This document shows positions 7,441-15,488 of a stretch of 64,000 nt of DNA, in pieces. The translations under genes and the position numbers were made by a program. Position 1 is the stretch's first letter; each line of letters starts with the position of its first letter. Source of the DNA: Lysinibacillus_B sp042920265 (GTDB taxonomy: Bacteria > Bacillota > Bacilli > Bacillales_A > Planococcaceae); assembly GCF_042920265.1 (NCBI RefSeq), contig NZ_JBDQZI010000003.1:310001-374000 (forward strand). The letters run 5' to 3'. Below the pieces are notes generated by a model that was not told where the DNA came from, made no database searches, and was given only the letters and a program-made list of their open reading frames with translations.

Positions 7441-9171
7441 ATGGCAGGACAAAAGGATCCGAGATTTTTTAACAATGCGCTTCCGGAGAGGATTGACATA
7501 CCGGAAGTACCAATCGGTAATATGTTAAAAGGAGCTGCAACGGAATATGCAGATCACTGCGCGCTTATTTTCCAGGATGTGCAAATTTCATATAAAGAGT
7601 TATATGCAGAGTCTTTAAAGCTTGCCAATGCACTACACGATCTTGGATACGGTAAAGGCGATGTCATTTCAACGTATTTACCAAATAGCATTCAATACGT
7701 GATTGCTTACTACGGTATTTTGTTGTCAGGTGCAACGTATTCTCCGATTAATCCATTTAATCCAGCGAGCGAAGTAGTATACCAAATACAAGATACCAAT
7801 GCAGTGGCAGTAATCGCACATGAATCCTGTGCAAAAAATTTACTCGACAAAACAGTACAATTGAAGTTAAAGGATGTCATTGTGACAGGTACAGATGAAA
7901 TCGATGGCATCAATGGACGTACGGATATCAGCTCATTTCATGCGAATTGGTATAGCTTAAACGAATTGAAATCACGCTACGAAGCGCGGGAACTACAAGT
8001 AGCGATTCAGCCAAAAGAAGATATCGCCACAATTGCGTATACGGGTGGTACAACAGGGAAATCGAAAGGTGTATTAAGCACGCATTATAACTTTGTCAGT
8101 AGCTGCTTAGCCTCGAGTGCGAGTATGGGAATGTTACCACATATCGATGCAGATGGTGGCGTCACGGTGAGAGCGTATACATCGGAAGAGGAATTTGTAA
8201 AAGAATATGCGATTGTACCAGGTAAAAGCGTCCTGATGAGTCCTGCTCCCCTCTACCATGTTTCAGGTTTAATGGGTTCTATCGGGGTTGGGACAGTACA
8301 GGGCTGCACAGTGATTTTAATTGATCAGTTACATCCTGTAACATTCATCGAAAACATTGAAAAATATAAAGTAACGCAAGTGGCAGGCGCACCGCAGTTA
8401 TTTAATGGATTACTACTGATACCACAGCTCCAAACAACGGATTTATCGTCCGTTAGAAATGTTGGTTCGGGTGCAGCACCAATGTCTGCTGAAATGCAGC
8501 GTAAACTTCAAAAGTTATTTAAAAATGCCATCGTTTCGGAAGGGTATGGCTTAACAGAAGCTACGGGTTCCTGTGTGCAAACGGTTGCATTTAAATCGGG
8601 AGTTCGGAAGCCCGGATCAATTGGTCTACCGATTGTGAATACGGAAGTGAGACTCGTGCCAGTAGATGGCAGTAGTGAGCAAGAAGTACCAATAGGTGAG
8701 AAGGGCGAGTTATGGGTACGAGGTCCGCAAATAGCAAAAGGGTACTTAAATGACCCTGAAGCAACGACTAAAACATTTAGCAATGGCTGGCTTCGGACAG
8801 GCGATATTGCGGTGCGTGATGAAGATGGTATTCTCACGATTGTCGATCGCAAAAAAGATATGCTCATTTATAACGGCTATAATGTGTATCCACGTCAATT
8901 AGAGGAATTATTATATGAGCATGAGGCTGTTCAAAGTTGTGTCGTCATCGGTGTACCAGATGACCGAGTAGGGGAGACAACAAAAGCTTTCGTTGTCTTA
9001 AAGCCTGGTGCAACGGCTTCACTAACGGATATTCAAGAGTTTGTGAATAGCCGTGTTGTACACTATGCAAAAATTCGTGAAATCGAGCAGTTAGATGCAT
9101 TACCAATGACAGCAGCAGGGAAAATTTCGCGCATTGCTTTACAAAAGCTAGAGGCGTCAAAAGCGAAATAA
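7441..9171 (+). CDS. Acyl-CoA synthetase (AMP-forming, FadD-like)
   Basis: This 576-aa ANL-superfamily ligase activates a carboxylic acid via acyl-AMP to acyl-CoA, supplying the operon's substrate. Motifs are IAYTGGTTGKSKG (P-loop-like A3, about 200-212), EGYGLTEATG (A5), RTGDIAVRDEDG (A7), DRKKDMLIYNGYNVYPRQLEE (A8 hinge) and TAAGKISR (A10 catalytic Lys) near the end. A GGAG box supports ATG 7441; the in-frame GTG at 7432 overlaps it. It lies 58 bases after the dehydrogenase pair. There is no membrane segment. Chain length or ring specificity cannot be read from the sequence. Confidence 0.92.
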   Translation: MAGQKDPRFFNNALPERIDIPEVPIGNMLKGAATEYADHCALIFQDVQISYKELYAESLKLANALHDLGYGKGDVISTYLPNSIQYVIAYYGILLSGATYSPINPFNPASEVVYQIQDTNAVAVIAHESCAKNLLDKTVQLKLKDVIVTGTDEIDGINGRTDISSFHANWYSLNELKSRYEARELQVAIQPKEDIATIAYTGGTTGKSKGVLSTHYNFVSSCLASSASMGMLPHIDADGGVTVRAYTSEEEFVKEYAIVPGKSVLMSPAPLYHVSGLMGSIGVGTVQGCTVILIDQLHPVTFIENIEKYKVTQVAGAPQLFNGLLLIPQLQTTDLSSVRNVGSGAAPMSAEMQRKLQKLFKNAIVSEGYGLTEATGSCVQTVAFKSGVRKPGSIGLPIVNTEVRLVPVDGSSEQEVPIGEKGELWVRGPQIAKGYLNDPEATTKTFSNGWLRTGDIAVRDEDGILTIVDRKKDMLIYNGYNVYPRQLEELLYEHEAVQSCVVIGVPDDRVGETTKAFVVLKPGATASLTDIQEFVNSRVVHYAKIREIEQLDALPMTAAGKISRIALQKLEASKAK

Positions 9172-9183
9172 GGGGGAACAGGT

Positions 9184-9621
9184 ATGGACGTGACAAAGGA
9201 ACATATCGGTCTTGCAACCGAGCGTTATCAAGTAGAGATTGAAAAAGGGCATATTCGCCGTTTCTGTCAGGCAATCGGTGATACAAATCCACTCTTTTTA
9301 GATGAAGAACACGCTTCGCAAAGTGCCTATGGTGGTATGATTGCACCGCTCACATTTCCAGTTGCGTTAAGCGACGAATCCGCACAGTTACCACTGGAAC
9401 TAGATTTCCGTCGTATGCTGCACGGGGAACAGGAGTTTATTTACTATAAACCGTTGCGCCCAGGAGAATCATACACAGCGCAAATGAAAGTAGCGGATAT
9501 ATATGAGCGTGAAGGAAAAAGTGGCACTATGCAATTTATCGTATTAGATACGGAACTGCGTGATGCCGATGAGGAGCTCGCTGTTGTGAGTCGTACAAAT
9601 ATTATTTACCGTGCACTGTAA
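9184..9621 (+). CDS. MaoC N-terminal-type dehydratase/hydratase, subunit A
   Basis: This 145-aa hot-dog-fold protein of the MaoC N-terminal (FAS1_DH/HadA-like) type includes KGHIRRFCQAIGDTNPLFLD and GGMIAPLTFPVAL. It lacks the hydratase-2 catalytic Asp/His block, which the next gene has. Together they should form a two-subunit enoyl-CoA hydratase, like ChsH1-ChsH2 or HadAB. The ribosome binding site AAGGGGGAA is 5 bases from the ATG, and the gene is 12 bases from the ligase. Hydration of the enoyl-CoA made by the dehydrogenase pair is the inferred step. Confidence 0.85.
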   Translation: MDVTKEHIGLATERYQVEIEKGHIRRFCQAIGDTNPLFLDEEHASQSAYGGMIAPLTFPVALSDESAQLPLELDFRRMLHGEQEFIYYKPLRPGESYTAQMKVADIYEREGKSGTMQFIVLDTELRDADEELAVVSRTNIIYRAL

Positions 9622-9633
9622 GGAGGGAACGAT

Positions 9634-10062
9634 ATGGCAATTACAGAACAATCGATTGATGTTGTCGTTTTTGAGGAGTTACAAGTAGATCAATTATTAC
9701 CGAGTTATACAAAGCCACCGATTACGAAAGTGCAGCTTGTCAAATATGCAGGAGCATCAGGTGATTTTAATCCGTTGCATACAGACGATGCCTTTGCCCA
9801 AAAAATCGGGATGCCAGGTGTCATTGCACACGGTATGCTTGTGATGGGCTTTTTAGGTGAGTATGTGATGAAGCTAGCCGGAGACGTCGCACAAGTCAAA
9901 CAGTTTTCGATGCGCTTTGGTGCGATGACATTACCAGGTGACGCGATTACATGTATCGCGCAAGTAAAAGAGATACATGAACGTGAAGTAGTATTAGAGC
10001 TAACTGCACAAAAGCAAGATCAAACAGTAGTCGGTTCAGGCAAAGCGACATTGTGTTTTTAA
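9634..10062 (+). CDS. MaoC-type enoyl-CoA hydratase, catalytic subunit B
   Basis: This 142-aa hot-dog protein has the R-specific hydratase-2 motif YAGASGDFNPLHTDDAFA (about 38-55), carrying the catalytic Asp and His, followed by GVIAHGMLVMGFLGEY. It is the last gene of the operon. A strong AAGGAGG precedes the ATG, and a terminator follows at 10122. With the preceding non-catalytic hot-dog protein it should make a heteromeric hydratase. The order ligase, dehydrogenases, hydratase, thiolase/aldolase-like protein gives a nearly complete beta-oxidation-type cycle; the one missing step is a 3-hydroxyacyl-CoA dehydrogenase, which an aldolase route would not need. Confidence 0.9.
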   Translation: MAITEQSIDVVVFEELQVDQLLPSYTKPPITKVQLVKYAGASGDFNPLHTDDAFAQKIGMPGVIAHGMLVMGFLGEYVMKLAGDVAQVKQFSMRFGAMTLPGDAITCIAQVKEIHEREVVLELTAQKQDQTVVGSGKATLCF

Positions 10063-10121
10063 AATGAATCCGTTCCATACAAGTGTAATCGTTTGATAAA
10101 AATAAAGCCTTCTTTTCAACA

Positions 10122-10165
10122 AAAATCATCTTCACAGTCATTTGAGTGAAGATGATTTTCTTTTT
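10122..10165 (+). terminator. Terminator of the acyl-CoA operon
   Basis: Perfect 14-bp stem AAAATCATCTTCAC / GTGAAGATGATTTT with a 10-base loop, then CTTTTT. Confidence 0.9.
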
Positions 10166-10228
10166 AGTTCAATTATTTGAGAAATTATCTTGAAACTGTC
10201 GACATTGAACGGTCAAAACCACCCGGAG

Positions 10229-10287
10229 CGAGCAAAACCTTGCCGTATCCGAGCAAAAACCCGTAGAAAGCGTCTACCCGTATCCGA
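10229..10287. repeat. Short GC-rich direct repeats in an intergenic spacer
   Basis: CGAGCAAAACC (10229-10239) recurs as CGAGCAAAAACC (10250-10261), and CCGTATCCGA occurs at 10243-10252 and 10278-10287. The 373-bp spacer 10063-10435 otherwise holds only the operon terminator and the hlyIII promoter region. Its function is unknown. Confidence 0.45.
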
Positions 10288-10435
10288 ATATGCGGTTGAT
10301 TACATATCTTGGTGAAGAGTCCCTGATGATAAACATTAGTTTAAAACCATTATAGTTGTCATCTGTTTTTAGTGACATGTGGCGGTACTCTGATTCCGCG
10401 CATTTTTGCATACTATATGTAAGAGGTGATAGACG

Positions 10436-11077
10436 ATGACACAAGCAATCGTAATGGAATCAGGGTATAGCAGAAAAGAGGAGTTTTGGAATGCTATAAC
10501 ACATGGCTTAGGTTGTATATTAGCGATACCTGCAATCGTACTGTTAATTGTAAAAGCGAGTGGCAACGGATCAGTCATTGAATTGGTCAGCTATATGATA
10601 TTTGGTATCTCCATGTTACTGTTGTTTTTAAGTTCTACGTTATATCATAGTATTCCAGTGAATAAAAATTTATTTAAAAAGCTTGATCATAGTGCCATTT
10701 TTTTATTAATCGCAGGCACATATACACCAATTGCTCTTATTGCGATTGGCGGAAAGCTTGGTTGGACAATTGTAGGGATTGAGTGGGGCTTAACGCTAAT
10801 CGGCATTATTTTGAAACAATTTTTTGTACATCGTTTTAAAGCCGTATCTTTACTTATTTACATAGGGATGGGATGGCTTGTTATATTTGCGTATAAACCA
10901 GTGCTTGCCCATATTGGAACAGAAGGCTTTTTAACATTATTGGCTGGCGGTATTTTTTATACGTTTGGTACGTATTTTTATAAAAATAAACGAATCCCAT
11001 ATAATCATGCAATTTGGCATTTATTTGTCCTTGCGGGTTGCGTGGCAATGTTTATGAGCATTTATCTTTATATTTAA
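10436..11077 (+). CDS. Hemolysin III/PAQR family membrane protein
   Basis: This 213-aa integral membrane protein has about seven hydrophobic segments. The family pattern is clear: EEFWNAITHGLG near residues 15-26, SSTLYHS (60s), KKLDHSAIFLLIAGTYTPI (80s-90s) and a C-terminal NHAIWHLFVLAG. The conserved Ser, Asp and His residues form the probable metal site shared with PAQR receptors. The ATG follows AGAGGTGA at good spacing. In Bacillus the homologue is a hemolysin-III-like protein of uncertain physiological role (a channel, hydrolase or membrane-lipid homeostasis role has been proposed for the superfamily). Monocistronic. Confidence 0.9.
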   Translation: MTQAIVMESGYSRKEEFWNAITHGLGCILAIPAIVLLIVKASGNGSVIELVSYMIFGISMLLLFLSSTLYHSIPVNKNLFKKLDHSAIFLLIAGTYTPIALIAIGGKLGWTIVGIEWGLTLIGIILKQFFVHRFKAVSLLIYIGMGWLVIFAYKPVLAHIGTEGFLTLLAGGIFYTFGTYFYKNKRIPYNHAIWHLFVLAGCVAMFMSIYLYI

Positions 11078-11082
11078 TCGAA

Positions 11083-11128
11083 GGACTGTTTTGTAAGTAT
11101 CTACTTACAGGACAGTCGTTTTTATTTT
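11083..11128 (+). terminator. Terminator after the hemolysin III gene
   Basis: GGACTGTTTTGTAAGTA pairs with TACTTACAGGACAGTC (one bulge), followed by GTTTTTATTTT. Confidence 0.88.
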
Positions 11129-11223
11129 AACGGTCATTTGTTAAAGGGAGTTAGACTATGAAGTTCCATTTTACTTTATAATAGAATGTACATATAACGC
11201 AGTATAAAAAGTAGGTGAATTTT

Positions 11224-11817
11224 ATGTCGTTTTTTAAACGTTTGTTTCAAACGCCAGAGGAAGAACTATCGTTTATGGATTATTTAGAGAAAATCGATGC
11301 TTTAGTAAGACCAAGCATTAACCCAAAGGATTATCAATATAGTGAATTCTTCTTGCGCAATGATTTTAAATTTCATACGGAGCATGGGTATTCATTGGAG
11401 CAAATGCGTGAAAAAACATGGATCACATCACTTGTCATGTATAAGAAAAAGCGGGGTGGCATCGTGTGGAAAGGTTCTATTAAAGAACTTCGTGATGTTT
11501 ATGCGTCGCCAATCATTCAGTTTGCGATGAATGAACTAACGCCACTATTGCAAAAAATGAAAACAACGAAGCACGATATAGAGCATTTTGAAAGTGTAAT
11601 TGAATACGAGGAAACAATTCAAAATATTTATCATGTGCTAAATGAAGCGGAACAGAAAGAAGGCGCTAACGCCGTATTCATGAAGTCGATTGAACTACTT
11701 CAGCATGTGATTCGTACTATCCAAGCAGAGTTCCGTCAATTAGAGCAAGAAGAAACAAATGAATTACTCGAGCGTCTCACATTAGAAGAGAAGTATATGA
11801 GACGAAATCATAAATAA
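11224..11817 (+). CDS. Hypothetical cytosolic protein with C-terminal coiled coil
   Basis: The 197-aa product MSFFKRLFQTPEEELSF... has no signal peptide or membrane segment. A hydrophilic N-terminal half (with WITSLVMYKKKRGGIVWKG, probably a small beta element) is followed from about residue 110 by long helices rich in Glu, Gln and Lys that would form a coiled coil. AGGTGA lies 4 bases before ATG 11224; an in-frame GTG at 11215 overlaps this box and is less likely. I do not recognise the family. Codon use and base composition match the neighbours, so it is probably a real lineage-specific gene. Confidence 0.7.
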   Translation: MSFFKRLFQTPEEELSFMDYLEKIDALVRPSINPKDYQYSEFFLRNDFKFHTEHGYSLEQMREKTWITSLVMYKKKRGGIVWKGSIKELRDVYASPIIQFAMNELTPLLQKMKTTKHDIEHFESVIEYEETIQNIYHVLNEAEQKEGANAVFMKSIELLQHVIRTIQAEFRQLEQEETNELLERLTLEEKYMRRNHK

Positions 11818-11873
11818 TGAGGAAGCGAATGCGAAAGGAACTAAATTAGAGGGAATTTCTCATCTATTTAAGT

Positions 11874-11937
11874 GCGAACAATAGTTAGCAGCTACTATTG
11901 TTCGCTGAATGCTGTAGGAGGCAAAATTACAGCATTC
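11874..11937 (-). terminator. Two adjacent stem-loops after the MFS gene
   Basis: Perfect arms GCGAACAATAGT/ACTATTGTTCGC (11874-11905) and GAATGCTGTA/TACAGCATTC (11907-11937) lie between two convergent genes. Neither is followed by a convincing T run on either strand. Termination or mRNA 3'-end protection is plausible but not certain. Confidence 0.45.
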
Positions 11938-11966
11938 TTATGTTCCATTTTAGCTTCCTCATCTAC

Positions 11967-13208
11967 TTATACAGCTGAAGCTTCTTGTAATTGTTCTACT
12001 TGCTGTTTCTTTTTAGCAACATCACGACGAATCCATAATGAAATGCATAGTGAAATCGCAATTAAAACTGAAAATGTATAGAACACTGGCGTATAGCTAT
12101 TTGTTGCATTGCGAATTGTTGATACAATGAGTGGACCGAAAATGCCACCAAGTGACCATGTTGTTAATAAGTAGCCATGAATAACACCAAGTTGCTTTGT
12201 ACCAAATAAGTCACTCGCAAAGGCAGGCAAGTTGGAGAATCCGCCACCATAACAACTAACAACTAAGAAAATCAATGCTTGGAATACTAATACATTCGTT
12301 GTAAATGGTAATGACACGAATGCAACGAGTTGAATGATAAAGAAAATAACAAATATATTATGACGACCGATATAGTCTGAAGCCGCTGCCCATAATAAGC
12401 GACCACCACCATTAAATAGACCCATTAACCCAACCATTGCTGCTGCTCCTGCAACAGATAAACCAACAACTTCTTGTGCCATTGGAGAAGCTACTGAAAT
12501 CATCATGAGCCCCGCTGTTACATTAATTAAGTGCATGGCCCAAAGCATCCAAAAATGTTTTGTACGAACTGCTTCACGAGCAGATAGTTGTGCCAGTGCT
12601 TTGCCTGTTGTACCGTATTTCGATACGTTTAATGCTCCTTCTTGCTTTGGTGGTGCAATATATAAAGCACCTAGTAACATTAATGTAAAATAACTAATTC
12701 CTAAAATAAAGTATGTGTTTGAAATACCAAACTGTTCCATTAAACTTGTCGCCACTGGTGCTGTAATCAGGGCCCCTGAACCAAATCCTAAAACGGCCAT
12801 TCCTGTCGCTAAACCACGGCGATCTGGGAACCACTTCACAAGCGTTGAAACAGGTGAGATATAACCAATCCCCATCCCAAGACCACTTAGTAAGCCGTAA
12901 GTACACCAGTAAAGTACAACAGAGTCAATGGCAATCGCTACACCAGCTCCTGCTTGCCCTAAACCAAATAATACAGCAGCAAGCATCGCAGATTTTCGAG
13001 GACCTTGTTTTTCAACGAAGCTACCAAATAGAGCGGCAGAAAACCCTGCAAGTCCCATCATGATTGTGAAGGCGATTGTTACATTTGTTTCGCTCCAACC
13101 CATTTGTGTTGTAATTGGATTTTTATAAACGCTATATGCATAAGCCCCACCGATTGACAAATGGATGGCGATAGCCGAAAGCGCAATTAACCATCTATTT
13201 TTATTCAT
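11967..13208 (-). CDS. MFS transporter, oxalate:formate antiporter (OFA) family
   Basis: This 413-aa protein has 12 predicted membrane segments. The N-terminus RWLIALSAIAIHLSIGGAYAYSVYKNP and the segment EKQGPRKSAML in the loop between helices 2 and 3 match the OFA family. Members carry small carboxylates such as oxalate/formate or lactate/pyruvate; the substrate here is not deducible. A moderate AAAGGGGAAAA box precedes the start at long spacing. The gene is convergent with 11224-11817 and divergent from the ECF sigma gene. The frame stays open for 23 codons past the TAA to a TAG at 11895, which could be chance or an older C-terminus. Confidence 0.88.
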   Translation of the reverse strand: MNKNRWLIALSAIAIHLSIGGAYAYSVYKNPITTQMGWSETNVTIAFTIMMGLAGFSAALFGSFVEKQGPRKSAMLAAVLFGLGQAGAGVAIAIDSVVLYWCTYGLLSGLGMGIGYISPVSTLVKWFPDRRGLATGMAVLGFGSGALITAPVATSLMEQFGISNTYFILGISYFTLMLLGALYIAPPKQEGALNVSKYGTTGKALAQLSAREAVRTKHFWMLWAMHLINVTAGLMMISVASPMAQEVVGLSVAGAAAMVGLMGLFNGGGRLLWAAASDYIGRHNIFVIFFIIQLVAFVSLPFTTNVLVFQALIFLVVSCYGGGFSNLPAFASDLFGTKQLGVIHGYLLTTWSLGGIFGPLIVSTIRNATNSYTPVFYTFSVLIAISLCISLWIRRDVAKKKQQVEQLQEASAV

Positions 13209-13713
13209 AATTTCTCGTTTTCCCCTTTATTTTATAGTTGCCTGAATTTTTTCGCGAATAATTCTAGATATCAAGATACCATCAAGTGTAATAATTGCGC
13301 AATAGTTTTTTTACATAAAATAGTTTCGTGGAATAGAAAAAAGTGATCCTTTTGTAGAATAATTTGAGTGTCCAGTTGTTTTATAACAGAAGAGAGACAG
13401 GGCTTTAAAATGCTGATTTTAAAAGGGTTTAGTTGTTACATAGGGTATATATAACAGAGGTGGTAGTAATAAAAAAACAAAAAAATGGAACGAAAAAAAT
13501 TTTTTCTGAATAAAAGAGAAAATAATGTCTTTATATAAAAAATAAATTTTTTTTGAAAGGTATAGGTAGGAGAGACATATAAGTAAGATGAAGTTTATAA
13601 AAGGTTGTGTATAAAAATGCGTTAACAGGAAACTGTAAAAAAATTTAAAGGAACTTGAACGGTTTTTTGGATTATAGTCGTCTAAGCAGTAAAAGCAAAG
13701 GTGGTGACATAAT
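13209..13713. promoter_or_regulatory. AT-rich divergent spacer (MFS / ECF sigma)
   Basis: This 505-bp gap is very A+T-rich with A and T runs. It should contain the MFS promoter on the minus strand. No ORF, repeat or structured RNA was recognised. The only site suggested is the ECF-type promoter near its right end. Confidence 0.35.
13655..13682 (+). promoter_or_regulatory. Possible ECF-type autoregulatory promoter
   Basis: TTGAAC (13655-13660), an 18-base gap and CGTC (13679-13682) resemble the AAC/CGTC elements of ECF sigma promoters. The position about 30 bases upstream of the ECF sigma gene fits autoregulation. The spacing is one to two bases longer than usual. Confidence 0.35.
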
Positions 13714-14217
13714 TTGAGAGTGCTAATCGAAGAATATGGTGAGTATATTTATCACCTTGCTTACCTATATGTAAAAGATAAGCAAGTCGCAGAAGAGATT
13801 ACCCAAGATGTATTTTATACATACAGTGTGAAAAGAAATCAGTTTCGTGGGGATGCATCGATTAAAACATACTTAACGCGTATCGTGATCAACAAAAGTC
13901 ATGATGAATTGCGGAAGATGAAAAGACAAACCGTGCTACAGGCTATCTTGCCATTTATGAAAACTGTGCGTTCAGCAGAGCAAGAAGTATTAGCCAAAGT
14001 GCAGGGGGAGTCATTAAAGGAAGCGGTTTGGAATATGCCTGTGCATTATAGAGAAGTAATGATTTTTTATTATTATGAGGACTTTACGATAAATGAAATA
14101 GTAAGTCTACTTGGCATTTCAGAAAATACGATTCGGACGAGGTTAAGAAGAGGGCGCGAGCTATTGAAGCAACAATTGACAAACGAAGGGGAAGTGTTAC
14201 TAGATGGGCAATTTTAA
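13714..14217 (+). CDS. ECF-type RNA polymerase sigma factor
   Basis: This 167-aa sigma-70 family protein has region 2 (EYIYHLAYLYVKDKQVAEEITQDVFY, then FRGDASIKTYLTRIVINKSHDELRK) and region 4 (PVHYREVMIFYYYEDFTINEIVSLLGISENTIRTRLRRGRELLKQ, an HTH). Regions 1 and 3 are absent, as in ECF factors. The TTG start at 13714 follows AAAGGTGGTGA; no ATG fits. The next gene overlaps it by 14 bases and encodes a single-pass membrane protein that should be its anti-sigma factor. The stimulus is unknown, probably envelope stress given the partner topology. Confidence 0.93.
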   Translation: MRVLIEEYGEYIYHLAYLYVKDKQVAEEITQDVFYTYSVKRNQFRGDASIKTYLTRIVINKSHDELRKMKRQTVLQAILPFMKTVRSAEQEVLAKVQGESLKEAVWNMPVHYREVMIFYYYEDFTINEIVSLLGISENTIRTRLRRGRELLKQQLTNEGEVLLDGQF

Positions 14218-15343
14218 AGAACAGTTACGCCATGAATTGCGGCAAGATGCCCCATTTACAGAAGAAGTAAAAGGGCGAATCCTGCTGAGAAAGCCACTAC
14301 GAAAACGTAGATGGCATATTCCAGCGGTTTCCTCTATGTTTATCGGAGTAATTGCTCTATTTATTTTCCTTACGATTAATCGGCAACCAGTCACACCGTA
14401 TACTGTTTCAGCACTACCTAGTGACATAGGTGAACTGGTGAGGTTATTAAAGAAAAACGAAACCATTCTTCCATATATGGAAGAAAATTATAATGAGGAA
14501 GTAATCACGCCTGTGACCTCCTATATAAATGGTTATCAGCAAAAGTTTGGACATTTACCGATGATTGTGGAAAGATCGTTAACCTATGAAATTGGTGACT
14601 ATGTGATGTTGGATGAACATGGAATGATGAAGGTAGCGCAAATCGTTGGAACAGCTGGAGATACAGTGACATTGGAAGAAGGGCGGGTAACCGTGAATGG
14701 TCAACCACTTGCTTTGCCGAATCTAGTGGGGAAAGTTTCTTATGAAAAAGAGATTACAGGAACAGAATGGCACGTTTATTTAAGTCCATTAGCTTCTATA
14801 AATGAACAGCATGTAACTTTTGACAAATTAGCGAGCGATGAATTCGTTATTGTAACAGATAGAACATTAGAAAAGTGGACATTAAATCATGTGAAAGGGA
14901 AAGTTGTAGCCATTCAGCAAATTACACCAACGTATACACTAACAGCAGAAGAGCAACAACTTTATACACAATTTAAAGAAAGCTATCAACTTGAATTATT
15001 ACGTGATATATCTCCTCTTACTATTGCAAAAATACATCTCATCGCTGCTTCAGAACACGATTGGAGAACGAATTATACATTGTTAAAAAATAAAAAAGGG
15101 GATTTTACACAGTGGCTAGAGGAGGTTGTGGGAACTGATGAGGGGCGACCGCTCTTTAGCTCACTTGAGACAAAACTGTCGAATGCGTATAAATATAATG
15201 GACTAGAAAATGGGAAGTTCAGTGAGGCGAAATATGGTCACGGCTATATTGAATTCACACCAACTTATAACGCTCCTGGACAAATGAGTCTTCATATGAT
15301 GCAAAATGAGGATGGAATTTGGCAGCCAACTTTTATGCCATAG
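14204..15343 (+). CDS. Membrane anti-sigma-like protein with inactive signal-peptidase-like domain
   Basis: The 379-aa product has a charged N-terminal cytoplasmic part (1-37), one membrane helix (about 38-58, SSMFIGVIALFIFLTI) and a large external region. Overlap with the ECF sigma gene supports an anti-sigma role. Residues about 125-240 resemble a type I signal peptidase (S26) core: IGDYVML (130-136), AQIVGTAGDTV (145-155), VNGQPL (164-169), DEFVIVTDR (212-220) and GKVVAI (232-237). The catalytic Lys that precedes the VGLPGD block in active enzymes aligns with Ala145, and no SMxP Ser motif is seen, so the domain looks catalytically dead. The C-terminal 140 residues are unassigned. Confidence 0.72.
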   Translation: MGNFKEQLRHELRQDAPFTEEVKGRILLRKPLRKRRWHIPAVSSMFIGVIALFIFLTINRQPVTPYTVSALPSDIGELVRLLKKNETILPYMEENYNEEVITPVTSYINGYQQKFGHLPMIVERSLTYEIGDYVMLDEHGMMKVAQIVGTAGDTVTLEEGRVTVNGQPLALPNLVGKVSYEKEITGTEWHVYLSPLASINEQHVTFDKLASDEFVIVTDRTLEKWTLNHVKGKVVAIQQITPTYTLTAEEQQLYTQFKESYQLELLRDISPLTIAKIHLIAASEHDWRTNYTLLKNKKGDFTQWLEEVVGTDEGRPLFSSLETKLSNAYKYNGLENGKFSEAKYGHGYIEFTPTYNAPGQMSLHMMQNEDGIWQPTFMP

Positions 15344-15353
15344 TCATGATAAA

Positions 15354-15387
15354 GAAGTTGCGTGGAATTTCTACGCAACTTTTTTAA
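15354..15387 (+). terminator. Terminator after the sigma/anti-sigma pair
   Basis: AAGTTGCGT / ACGCAACTT stem with a 9-base loop, followed by TTTTT. Confidence 0.88.
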
Positions 15388-15488
15388 TGTTTCTTCGTAC
15401 ACTAAAGATGTACTTTTCTAACCTATTAACATCACGTTATAATAAAATAATCAGATTGTTTGATAGACGGAAGGAAAGGAAATCAACG

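Noticed and set aside
8945..9346. 133-codon minus-strand frame across the ligase/hydratase junction
   Set aside because: Antisense shadow; both plus-strand genes are well supported.
14505..14708. Antisense frames within the anti-sigma-like gene
   Set aside because: No ribosome binding site and low-complexity composition.
15306..15488. N-terminal extension of the first 4-TM protein
   Set aside because: It overlaps the end of the anti-sigma-like gene and its terminator; ATG 15489 has a ribosome binding site.
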